Part shown: positions 21,192 through 30,336 of the stretch, piece after piece | How the letters are laid out: the number at the start of each line of letters is the position of its first letter | How positions within the stretch are numbered: position 1 is the first letter of the stretch | NCBI GenBank assembly: GCA_023055425.1 | Contig: JALGPY010000007.1 | Location: 21,028,001 to 21,092,000 of the forward strand | Direction of reading: 5' to 3' | Length of the DNA: 64,000 bases | Source: Linanthus parryae | Taxonomy: Eukaryota > Streptophyta > Magnoliopsida > Ericales > Polemoniaceae | The notes under the pieces: generated by a model | Seen by the model: the letters and a program-made list of their open reading frames with translations, nothing else | Databases searched by the model: none | What the model was told of the DNA's origin: nothing | Translations under genes and position numbers: made by a program

Positions 21192-22781
21192 CTATTTGCC
21201 CTTTGAGCCCGAATCTGTATGGGCAGGCAGCGGGTTGTTGCGCACATCCTTCCGGTGGTCGCTGACGATGAGTTCACCGTTCTTCATCTTCTGATCGAAC
21301 GCGAATCTGAGCTTCTTGCACTCGGCTGTGGGGTGCATGACCTTGCCGTGGTATTCGCACCACTTAGGGTCCCTCGTCATCTCCTTGGAGGGTGCTTTCT
21401 CGAGCGGTGGCAGGACGCCGTCCTTGCGCCACTGTCTGCAGAGATCGCTTGCTTCCTCCACCGAGCATGGCAGAGGCGGTGCGTCGAAGTTTGTAACTTT
21501 TGCTTGCTTCTGGGGCGAAACTGTATTGACCTCAGCTTCGCGTCCCCGCTTGTAGCCAAATCTGCCGATCTTGTAGGTGGTGCCGCTCGCAGGTCGTTCT
21601 GGAGCGCTCTTCTTTCTCTGTCTCTCGACGATGGGCTCAATGTTCATCGTGCATTCGATGAGCTTTGAAAACGTAGGTGTTTGCAAATTGATCAGCATGC
21701 TTTTGTATTCATCTCGCATGCACTGCAGGCATATCTCTACGAGCCGGCTTTCGAGCATTGGATCCTTGCACTCCAAGGATTTCGCTCTGAATTTCTTGAT
21801 GAAAGTGATTCCATCTTCCTCGCGTTTCTGATACATCCGCGAGAGATGGATCATCGTCACCTTTTCTTCCATATGGAAGAACTTGGTATAGAACTTCTGG
21901 ACCATGTCGTCCCAAGTTTTCACAGATCCGGCCTCCAATGTTCGGTACCATTTGTATGCTACATTCCCAAGAGTTTTTGGGAATTCTCGCATCAGCAGCT
22001 TGGGATCGGCTCCGTATGGACCCATGACATCGATGAAACGCATGACATGCTCATGAGCGTTTCCATTGACGTCCTCGAACTTATCCCATTTGGGAGCCTT
22101 GTACCCCGCCGGGTTAGGCATGAGATAGATCTCTCGTGGAATGGGTGGATCGTTGTCTAGCTTCGGGATGATGGTATCCGCGAACGACTGATGAGCCAGG
22201 ATGGAGTCCACGCGCTTCTGCAAAGACGTCATGCATTCTGGAATGCTTCCCTCGGTAGTTGGCGGAGGGGTTGCCGTAGGCGGTGGCGACACATATGCCG
22301 CCGGAGGATTGGGAGTGTAGTGACTGCCCGCGTTTCCCCAGATTGTCGCTGGTGGAGGCAGAGTGTACTGCAGAGCTGGGTTGGACGCCAAAGCCGGGGG
22401 CTGAGAGGCGTGAGCAGCAGGGGGTAGCATTTGTGCCGTCGACCCTTGAACCGAAGGCAGCTGCGTGGCTGACGGTGGAGTTTGCAGATGAGGGTTGGGA
22501 GGCGTGGCCGACACTCCCAATCCTGGAGCGGTAGGGGTTCCTCCTCCCTGAGGGATAGCGGTGGCAGGTGGAGGATTTGGCGCAAGAGTGCCCAGAACGG
22601 CCAAGATCCGTTCTAACTGCGCAGATTGAGACTTGAGAGCTTTTGCCTGACTTTGGACAGTGGCGTCCAAAGACTGTAAAGTTGGTGCCTCGCCGGGAGT
22701 CGTCGGAGTACGGCGGGCCTCGTCTCCCGAGGGAGTTTCGGTGGAAGGCGATCGGTTGCTGACATCGTCCTCCTGAGACAT
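21192..22781 (-). CDS. Tat-type Gag polyprotein
   Basis: 529 aa. The N-terminal 200 residues are proline/alanine-rich and low complexity. A Retrotrans_gag domain lies at about 215-375, with the typical AYKWYRTLEAGSVKTWDDM block and FYTKFF following. Near the C-terminus CEYHGKVMHPTAEC is the reduced zinc-finger form typical of Tat Gag proteins. It would build the particle that packages element RNA. The frame ends at the TAG at 21192-21194, with no protease attached. It reads immediately into the integrase ORF with a six-base gap. No disruptions are visible. The start is the first ATG after the primer site and leader. Confidence 0.93.
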   Translation of the reverse strand: MSQEDDVSNRSPSTETPSGDEARRTPTTPGEAPTLQSLDATVQSQAKALKSQSAQLERILAVLGTLAPNPPPATAIPQGGGTPTAPGLGVSATPPNPHLQTPPSATQLPSVQGSTAQMLPPAAHASQPPALASNPALQYTLPPPATIWGNAGSHYTPNPPAAYVSPPPTATPPPTTEGSIPECMTSLQKRVDSILAHQSFADTIIPKLDNDPPIPREIYLMPNPAGYKAPKWDKFEDVNGNAHEHVMRFIDVMGPYGADPKLLMREFPKTLGNVAYKWYRTLEAGSVKTWDDMVQKFYTKFFHMEEKVTMIHLSRMYQKREEDGITFIKKFRAKSLECKDPMLESRLVEICLQCMRDEYKSMLINLQTPTFSKLIECTMNIEPIVERQRKKSAPERPASGTTYKIGRFGYKRGREAEVNTVSPQKQAKVTNFDAPPLPCSVEEASDLCRQWRKDGVLPPLEKAPSKEMTRDPKWCEYHGKVMHPTAECKKLRFAFDQKMKNGELIVSDHRKDVRNNPLPAHTDSGSKGK

Positions 22782-22801
22782 GGTTGCTTTTGCTGGTAAG
22801 T

Positions 22802-22820
22802 TTCACGTCGGGTTCACCAA
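22802..22820 (-). other. Candidate primer binding site of Tat-type element
   Basis: On the minus strand TTGGTGAACCCGACGTG follows the 5' LTR after two bases. The position is right for a primer site; I cannot assign the tRNA with certainty. Confidence 0.5.
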
Positions 22821-22822
22821 AA

Positions 22823-23448
22823 TGTGCACAAGAGATTCCGGCAGGGAGACCTCCGTGTACACCGTGCGTAGTGGATCAGGGATCGCACAGGAAGAATAGG
22901 GGTGTGTGTAGGGAGAGAGTAAGTCAGTAGCAATGTCTGAGAGAGAGACAGAGGTTTGGCAGAGCTTCCGCGTATGGCAGTGTGTCCTCCTTTGTATGGA
23001 AAGGTTAACGTCCTATATATAGCAGAGAACGTGACCGTTGTAGTGTGGTTAATGCGCCCATTGATGGCGGCTTAATTAGCTTAACCATAACGGCACGTCC
23101 GTCCGAGTATATAGGGACCGTTAGAGCACGTGGTGCGCGAATACCGGAACCGTTACGAGGTTGACCGGGTTTGACCGGATTGACCGGGTCTAGGGAGCTC
23201 GTGCCATAGATCTCTCAAAACAGTTACTAAAGGTCGCGCGCGGGCTTGGCTCGCACGCGACAGGGCTTACTCTAGCCTCCAAACCACTAAATCCCTACAA
23301 GTCCCGTGCAGTGGTATGCGAGGGCTCTGTCTCGCAGCCCCCACATGGATCAGCTCGGCTGGTGATCCTGTGTGTGTGGAGCACAATATGGTGTGCTGGA
23401 TGGTTGCCACGTGGCCTAGATCTGCCATGTCATAAAGCAGTATCTACA
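22823..23448 (-). repeat. 5' LTR of Tat-type element
   Basis: 626 bp copy of 2172-2797 with a single visible substitution, implying recent insertion. A tatatata core at 23024-23031 is a candidate promoter box. Confidence 0.95.
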
Positions 23449-23453
23449 CTTGT

Positions 23454-24005
23454 CATCAATGAAATTTGCTTGTTTTGGCGTGGAGGTAGCTAACTTAAAA
23501 ACTAGTGAACCGCGTTAATTCATTGTCTGTTTCTTCATCCTGTTCATCGTTTCTTCGCTCTTCTTGGCACTTACGCATCGTTTTCTAACATAGATATCTG
23601 ATTTAATTTTGAGATTGTTCGAATTATTTATATGAGCCGCGATCTCATCCAATTTTACCTCAATATTGGAATAAGAAAACAAGAATAATGGAAGAATAAG
23701 GGGAAAAAAATAAAAATGAGAAAGGCTAAAGTACAAAAGAATATCTCAAAATAAAAAAAAAAGTACAAAAGAAAAAATGAGGAAAATAATGAATTTGGGT
23801 GCTAAAAAAATGGGGAAAATGAGGAAAATAGACAAGTGTCCGTCATCGTGACCTGAGGATGGCACCGTGGGTAGGGTGACCCAGGGAAGGCTTTATTTCA
23901 AAGTTCCAGCTGCCCAGAGACGACTCTTATCTCATTGCTTTTACAAAACCTAGAACACTCCAATCCAATCTCGCCATATCCACCACCACTGTTTACTTTC
24001 TCCAT
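23454..24005 (+). repeat. Duplicated segment copy A, right part
   Basis: Matches 33899-34445, the promoter and 5' leader of the HSP20-like gene, with scattered substitutions and small indels in A-rich runs. Homology stops at 'atcgctc', just before the gene's TATA-like box, so this copy lacks the core promoter. Confidence 0.88.
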
Positions 24006-24007
24006 CG

Positions 24008-24126
24008 CTCGCAGCCCGCAGGCGGATAAGCATGGGTAGTTATCCGGTGTATGTGAGCACAGCTAGGTGTGCTGGATGGCTGTCACGTAGTTGTGATCTG
24101 TCTGTCTGGAAAGCACCACCTACAAC
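24008..24126 (+). repeat. Diverged tail of a Tat-family LTR
   Basis: The stretch ctcgcagcccgcagg...aggtgtgctggatggctgtcacgtag...ctaca parallels the last 115 bp of the Tat LTR (ctcgcagcccccac...tggtgtgctggatggttgccacgtgg...ctaca) with many differences. It appears to be an old relative of the nearby element. No matching body is seen. Confidence 0.6.
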
Positions 24127-24212
24127 TATCATTCAACAATTGATCGGGGAAAAATAGGCTTCTTCGGAATCATACCCTAATTGATTTCAGACCTATATGT
24201 CTGCAATGTATT

Positions 24213-24322
24213 TGTAATACCCCGATATTTTTCGGGGGTATTTTTGGGAGTTTAACGAATTTTCGGGACCACTATTTGAGATTTATAAAAGTAATTCTCC
24301 TTTACTAAATAGTTTGTTTTCA

Positions 24323-24398
<76 letters not shown>

Positions 24399-27165
24399 AT
24401 TACTAGTTCTAACAAAAAGTTTTTTTTTTGTTAAATAGTCTTTCTCCGTATTACTATTATTGTTATTGTTACTATTACTATTATCATTTTTTTTTATTAC
24501 TTTTATTCTTTTTATGAAAAAGTATCTTTTTTCTTTTTCTTAATATGTCTTCTTTTTAGTTGGTTAGTTGTGTGTAAGTTAGTGGGTGAAGTGTAGCGGG
24601 TCGTGTAATCTTTTTAGCGTGTCCAAAAATGTAACTTTCATTAATTTTACGTGACGGACCACCGCGTGGTGTGGCGCACCCGCCACACCCAATAGCTTCA
24701 CCAACCATCTTCCCCAATCCCATTTTCTTTTTCACAGAGGAAGTTTGTTTCCCGATTTCGCCGGCGACCACCATGGCAAACACCAATCTTGACCTCTCTT
24801 CTTGCGATTTTCGCCCAAATCACGCCAATCAAGCCAATTATCTCATCCTTGCAATCAATTTCGCCATTCCCTCTTACCAATTCGAACCCGGAATTTCCGA
24901 TCGGGATTCATCAAACATGACCCAACGCCATAGTTCTCCCTCTCTCTCTCGCTCTGTTCACCCTCTCTCTCGTGTCTCTCTCTCTCTCTCGTCACTCTCT
25001 CTCTCGCTCTGTCTCTCTCTCTCGGTGTGCGGTGCCGAGCCAAGTCCGGCCGGACCCAAGCCGGCAAAAGCCGAACCCAGGTCCGGCGGAGAAGACCCAA
25101 CACCGACGTCCCCCTCTGCGTCGACCCACCACCGTCTCCGTCCCCCTCTACTTCTCTTCGCCGTCGTCCTCCCTGACCGGCGAGCCAGAGGACCGAAGCC
25201 CAGCAGCAGCAGCAGCAGGGGATTTGTCCCCGTCGACCTCATCGTCGCCGCCCCCCTTTTCGCTGCCATCTTCCTCATGTTCATTCTCCTTCAATTGGTA
25301 AACACAAAGAGCCCTCTCATACCCAGATTTGTCCTCTTTTATCACCAATTGCTCCAAAAATTTGGCATTTACATCCTTAGTTGTGGGTTTATGTGTTTGG
25401 AAGTTGTTACTGTGGGAATAAGATATGTACAGTGGTGTGTTGGAGAAGATGAAGAATTGAATGGTGTTATAAATTGTGGGTATTACTTTTTCACAACCTA
25501 AAACTAGTGGGGTGACTTGTGTAAGATCCGAATCTGAAAGGGGGAGCTAATGCCTTTTGCCAATCTCTTTTTATGTTATGTACACATATGTGGTTTTATA
25601 TTCATTCTACCCTATTTTGGTACAACTATTATGAAAACTTTTATTGAATTTAATAATTATTTTTTTTCAGAAAATGATTATTTGGTTTATAAATATTAAA
25701 ATGGGATTTTTGTGAAAAACGTAAGTATAATATTAATATTTTATTTTCCTAACCACTTAATACTCATGTTTTGTAAATGTCGGGAATTAGTACTCTTGTC
25801 ACAAAATAACGCTGTTTTCATTATTATAATTTTATAATAAAGATAGTCGACTTTTAATAGCTATCTTTAATTTATATAAATGTGCTTTAGTAAATCAAAC
25901 AAATATTATAGAATATTAAATAGAGTTTTCCTTACCACAACTCTTACTTTTATTTTATAAATCTCTATTTTCTTATTAATTCTATACTTTGAACGTGCGA
26001 ATCATGACTAGTAAAATTAATTTGTTTGGGGGAATTACTTGGGTTACACTTGCATTCATATAGGGCATGATTATGTTTGTTGTGTGAATTTAGCAACGTC
26101 TTAATCTAGGACTATGTGATTATTGTAGACGCCGAGTTCGTAGACGGTGAAGTTGTGGAGGACCCATACTACTAGGAATTTGCTTGCTTTCGTGTGACGA
26201 ACTCTCTTCGATTCAGGTAAGTACATATGTACAATGTCTTCAACTATCAAAATGTGCTTTGGTGTGAGTTATAATGGATTTTGACATATCGTGCGTTACT
26301 CTTCAAAAGTTTACTTCAAAGTTTATATTTCTGTCAAGAAAATTTTGGAAAGATTGTTTGTCCTGGAAACAAATTGAAAACTTGGATTTAATGAACGATA
26401 ATGGATATGGGGCGATGTACAGAGGATGTGCGTGAAGGCTAATACGGCCAAGGACGCTTATAGGCGATCCTTCATTGGGTTTCATACCCTACCCTATATG
26501 GGTTTTATAAGGCGTGGAAACTATAGAGTACTACCTATACTGACGTAGGTCACTGCGGTATAGGGGTGTCGACACTTAAGGTCCTATAGTATGGTTCGAG
26601 CGGGGTATGCGTAGGGCTACCTTCTAACGCTCTTGGTGAATTGGGACGGGCGATGTCCCAAGAGGTACCTTTTTATATATTGCATCGTGACCTCTCTGTG
26701 GACATACGTTACCCGCTGGGTTTTCATGCCTCAGCCAAACTAATAAATGACAGTGGTACCTTTTTTATATCCGGTTTAATTTCAAAGTTCCCTCAATCAT
26801 GTATTTTTTTACACTAGCGTTATTTCAAAGGTTCTTATAATCATGTTTGTTCTAGCCAAAACTCTTGTTTTACTCATTGTAGTATGTGCTTACTCAGTTT
26901 TTACTGATAAATGTTTTCCTGCGTCGGCTTTTGCTATTTTAAAACCGCAGGTCATGAATAAGCTAGCTGGGGTGGAATGCGCACACGAGTTAAAGAGTAG
27001 AATTGACTAGCAAACATGTTGTAGTAGATGTTTCTTTTGGATTCAAATAATGTTTTATTATTTCTGTACAAAAATGTTGGAGGTTTCCTCCTTTTATTTC
27101 AATAAAGTTTTTTTTGGATCATCGTTAAGTTGTACTAGCAGGAACCGTAGGATCCGGGTTGTTCA
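24213..27165 (+). repeat. 5' LTR of chromovirus-like element
   Basis: 2953 bp. Contains an ATT microsatellite (about 24322-24393), a CT-rich run (about 24943-25023), an embedded ORF and near its end a 'tactcagt...ccgcagg' block. Differs from the other LTR by scattered substitutions and repeat-length changes. Confidence 0.92.
24773..25501 (+). CDS. LTR-embedded ORF of unknown function
   Basis: 242 codons from an ATG in a favourable context (accATGGc). It is unlike any family I know: a mixed N-terminus, a Ser/Leu-rich stretch coded by the CT repeat, a proline-rich part, then a hydrophobic segment (LIVAAPLFAAIFLMFILLQL) and a Cys-containing tail. The same frame is open in the other LTR (30710-31423), and the length difference between the two is 15 bp, a multiple of three. 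It may be real or may simply reflect a GC-rich LTR; low confidence. Confidence 0.25.
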   Translation: MANTNLDLSSCDFRPNHANQANYLILAINFAIPSYQFEPGISDRDSSNMTQRHSSPSLSRSVHPLSRVSLSLSSLSLSLCLSLSVCGAEPSPAGPKPAKAEPRSGGEDPTPTSPSASTHHRLRPPLLLFAVVLPDRRARGPKPSSSSSRGFVPVDLIVAAPLFAAIFLMFILLQLVNTKSPLIPRFVLFYHQLLQKFGIYILSCGFMCLEVVTVGIRYVQWCVGEDEELNGVINCGYYFFTT

Positions 27166-27167
27166 GA

Positions 27168-27180
27168 TGGTATCAGAGCC
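27168..27180 (+). other. Primer binding site (initiator Met tRNA)
   Basis: tggtatcagagcc lies two bases after the 5' LTR, matching initiator Met tRNA. Confidence 0.88.
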
Positions 27181-27750
27181 GACGGTTCCAACGCTAGTGC
27201 GACTTTTCGATTTCCTTTAAATAAAGATTAATTATAATTTGAAACTTTTGAAAATTTAAAATGGACATAGGATAACTAAAACTTGGAATTAAAACTAAAC
27301 AAGCCGGGGATGTGGGTTAGCTTAATCGTTGTTTAAATTTTAAGTGTTTTATGTTTATCTGAGAATCCATGTTCGTTAAGAATGGATAAATTGCTATGTG
27401 GGTGCAACTTGTTATGTTATTAGCCATCCATGCTACATACTTGCTTTCTTTGAGTTTATTTCCGTCGAGTATTGACATTGACGCTGATGATACCGAGTTC
27501 ATGTTCACCACTGATGATGAGGAGTAGATCCACACCCATCCCACCCTTAGGGTCATCGTTTCTTGCATCGCTTTTATCACGAGAGTGAACGCTTAGCTTA
27601 CTTTGTGTTTTGATAATTACTTTTGGGATTGAGTTGCTTCTTCTATCATTTAAACTTCCATGTGGAATATTTGATGGGTGGATCAATAAATGTTTATTGT
27701 TTCAAAACTTATGTGGTGCATGTATGTGGACTGGAATGGATTTTTTTCCT
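27181..27750 (+). other. 5' untranslated part of the chromovirus-like element
   Basis: No credible gag. Only short frames are present. A GATGATACCGAG... acidic run near 27484-27527 has no domain support. Confidence 0.4.
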
Positions 27751-27759
27751 TCATATCAT

Positions 27760-29800
27760 CTACCTTGCTAAAAAGACAGATTTACCAAATCCTACCCCCA
27801 AATATCTATCTTCATCTATGCGCTTAGTGGAGAAGTCGTACCTTGTTATACCATATACCTTGAAGTCAACATAGAAGTCTTATGAGCCAAGCTACCTTCT
27901 AATCTGATTCTTTTCGATATTGGTAACCTAGACATCATCTTAAGTATGGACTCGCTTAGCAAAAAGACGAAGCAACCATAGAGTGTGCCAACCAAAAGTT
28001 AGATTCCCTAGACCCGAAAGGTGAACGTCTATCCTATAGGGGTATAACTAGTGACCCCAAAATCTAAATCGTGTCAACCTTAACCATCCTCTCATATGTG
28101 ATGACTTATGCAATATCTCCTATACAATCCAGCACTTCGCATGGTCCGATAAATCTGGAACTCGATTTTCCTTTCTGTTTAAAACACATAACCCCTTTGT
28201 TGGTGAAACCATCAGACATACTTTGTCGCCTCGAAATCCAATGGCTTTTTCCTTTAAATTCTTGTAAACCTCTTGTCTATCATGGACCGCCTTCATCCTT
28301 TGTTGAATCACCCAAATCTCATTTGTCGAGTCCTCGATCATTTGTAGTCCAAGAATAATCGTTACGCTTTTGTCGCGCCAACACAGTAGTGTCCTACACT
28401 TCCTCTCGTGCATTGCTTCATAGAATGCCATCCCTAAGCTATCATGGTAGCTCTTGTTATAAGAAAATTCGATTAGTGGTAACTTGTCCATCCATGAACC
28501 TCCAAGTCCCAAAATGCCAGCTCTTAGCATGTCTTCCAACGTCTGAATCGTCCTTTTAGTCTTTCAATCCGTAGCTGGGTGAAATGTTCTGCTCAACCTT
28601 AGCTCGGTACCCATGTTCTCTTGTAACTCCTTCCTGAAATGTGTTAGAAATTTGAATCTCTAGTTGAAATAATTGAGCCATGTACTCTGTATAGTCTTGC
28701 CACATCCTTGATGTATGTGTCTTCCATTTTTTTTCATGTTTCACGTGTCCTCCAAAGAAATGAATCTTGCCTTCTTGTTCAGTCTATCGACTACCTTCCA
28801 TATCTGGATCAACCCATTCGTCGAAACATGTAAAGTTGTAACAAAATCCATTGAGGTGGAATCCCACTTTCGTATCGATATCTCCAATTATTGCAACATC
28901 CCACCTAGTCTCTTGTGCTCGAATTCGACCTTTTGACAAGACAAACATCGAAAGTTCCTTTTGACAAAATCAGCTATTTTCCTTCTTCATATCTTTCCAC
29001 CAGAAGTACTTTTCCAAATCCTTGTGTAACGTGTCTTTTCCTGGATGTACCAAATATGGTGTGTTACGAGCTTCCTGCATAATCTTCTCTTTAACATCCA
29101 CGCATTTCATTAATATACACCATATTTCCTTGAATTTCACTCTACCATCTTCCTCCACTTTGAAATCGAGTTATTCGCTTTGTTGATTTTCTCCTTGATC
29201 TTTTGTTCGAAAGCATCCTCTTTCTGTCTTCCTTTTATCTACGTAGATTTCCATTACTATCGTCAAATTGCACGACATGTTACTCGTGGTTCCCTTATTG
29301 CAAACTCAGATCTCCAGCCTTCTGAACTCCTCGCAAAGCTTAATTGGCAAACCCCACATTGTTATTACCGTATGATTCGTCTTTCAGCTCAATGCATCCG
29401 CTACTACAGTTGCTTTTCTTTTGTGTTATTGGATATTAATGTCGTAGCCCTTCACTAACTCTAGCCAACTTCCTTGTCGCATATTCAACTCCTTTTGCGT
29501 TAGTATGTACTTCGAGCTCTTGTGATATGTATATTTTTGCAATTCGTACCTTTGATATAATGTCTCCTGACCTTCATTGCAAACACAAAGACTGCCAACT
29601 CCAAATCATGAGCAGGGTAATTCTTTTCATAAGACTTTTGTTGCCTAGAAGCATAAGCGATCACCTTGCCAGTTTTTCTTGCATTAAAACACATCCTAGC
29701 CCATGCTTGAATGCATCGCTATGGACTTCAAATTCTCATCCTTCATTAGGTAACGTTAAAACATGTGCTGACGTCATCATATCCTTCAGCGTTTGTATTG
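27760..29800 (-). pseudogene. Decayed chromovirus pol fragment, inverted relative to its LTRs
   Basis: On the minus strand and in correct pol order: an RNase H start ([18 protein letters not shown], 29500-29694); an integrase zinc-finger region (NTPYLVHPGKDTLHKDL, YFWWKDMKK, 28970-29158); then integrase core and C-terminal pieces (28120-28744; KLPLIEFSYNKSYHDSLGMA, VSPTKG). Many stops and frameshifts separate them. LTRs, primer site and polypurine tract of the surrounding element are on the plus strand, so this block was inserted or inverted. No reverse transcriptase core or gag was found. Confidence 0.8.
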
Positions 29801-29924
29801 GGTAGACTCCATAACGTTTTCCATGACCCAAACTGAAAGCTTATGTTCCAGACCGAGTCATATCCTTGTTTGCGAGCCTGTCGAACTTGATCTCTCCCTT
29901 ACCCACACCTCTTCGACCGGATAC

Positions 29925-29960
29925 GATTCGAGTGACGGGGACGCCACTCCTTTTAAGGGA
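29925..29960 (+). other. Second polypurine-tract-like sequence with LTR-start remnant
   Basis: ttttaagggatatgtgat at about 29936-29953 followed by ttaacagccctgcattt resembles a chromovirus 3' junction (polypurine tract, then LTR start TGTAACAGCCC-like). It stands about 190 bp before the true junction at 30142 and suggests a hybrid interior. Confidence 0.45.
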
Positions 29961-30126
29961 TATGTGATTTAACAGCCCTGCATTTAATTACATGCGTTGT
30001 CTTATTATATGTGCACATTAGAACTGCATAATTGCATTGAGTGATTTGATTTATGCTTGGGCGATTCGATTTATACTTGCAAGGGAAGATTCGTTTTACT
30101 TTAAGCTTCGGGGACGAAGCTTTGTT

Positions 30127-30141
30127 TTAAGGGAGATGTGA
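30127..30141 (+). other. Polypurine tract of chromovirus-like element
   Basis: taagggagatgtga ends exactly where the 3' LTR starts. Confidence 0.8.
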
Positions 30142-30251
30142 TGTAATACCCCGATATTTTTCGGGGGTATTTTTGGGAGTTTAACGAATTTTCGGGACCA
30201 CTATTTGAGATTTATAAAAGTAATTCTCCTTTACTAAATAGTTTGTTTTCA

Positions 30252-30336
<85 letters not shown>

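Larger units (their letters stand above)
2172..23448 (-). mobile_element. Tat-type Ty3/gypsy LTR retrotransposon, non-autonomous, with antisense gene and nested copia
   Basis: Terminal repeats of equal length (626 bp) begin TG and end CA and are flanked by the 5-bp duplication cttgt (2167-2171 and 23449-23453). The uninterrupted site exists at 33899 in copy B, which confirms the boundaries. Minus orientation follows from gag and integrase coding on the minus strand, a polypurine tract beside the left LTR and a candidate primer site beside the right LTR. Order along the element: 5' LTR, gag, RNase H tail plus integrase, 54-bp tandem array, nested copia element, antisense gene, polypurine tract, 3' LTR. 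Without the copia insertion it is about 12.8 kb. Protease, reverse transcriptase and most of RNase H are absent, so movement would need help in trans. Long 3' regions with tandem repeats and extra ORFs are known in the Tat lineage; the clade call rests on this and on motif style. Confidence 0.93.
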
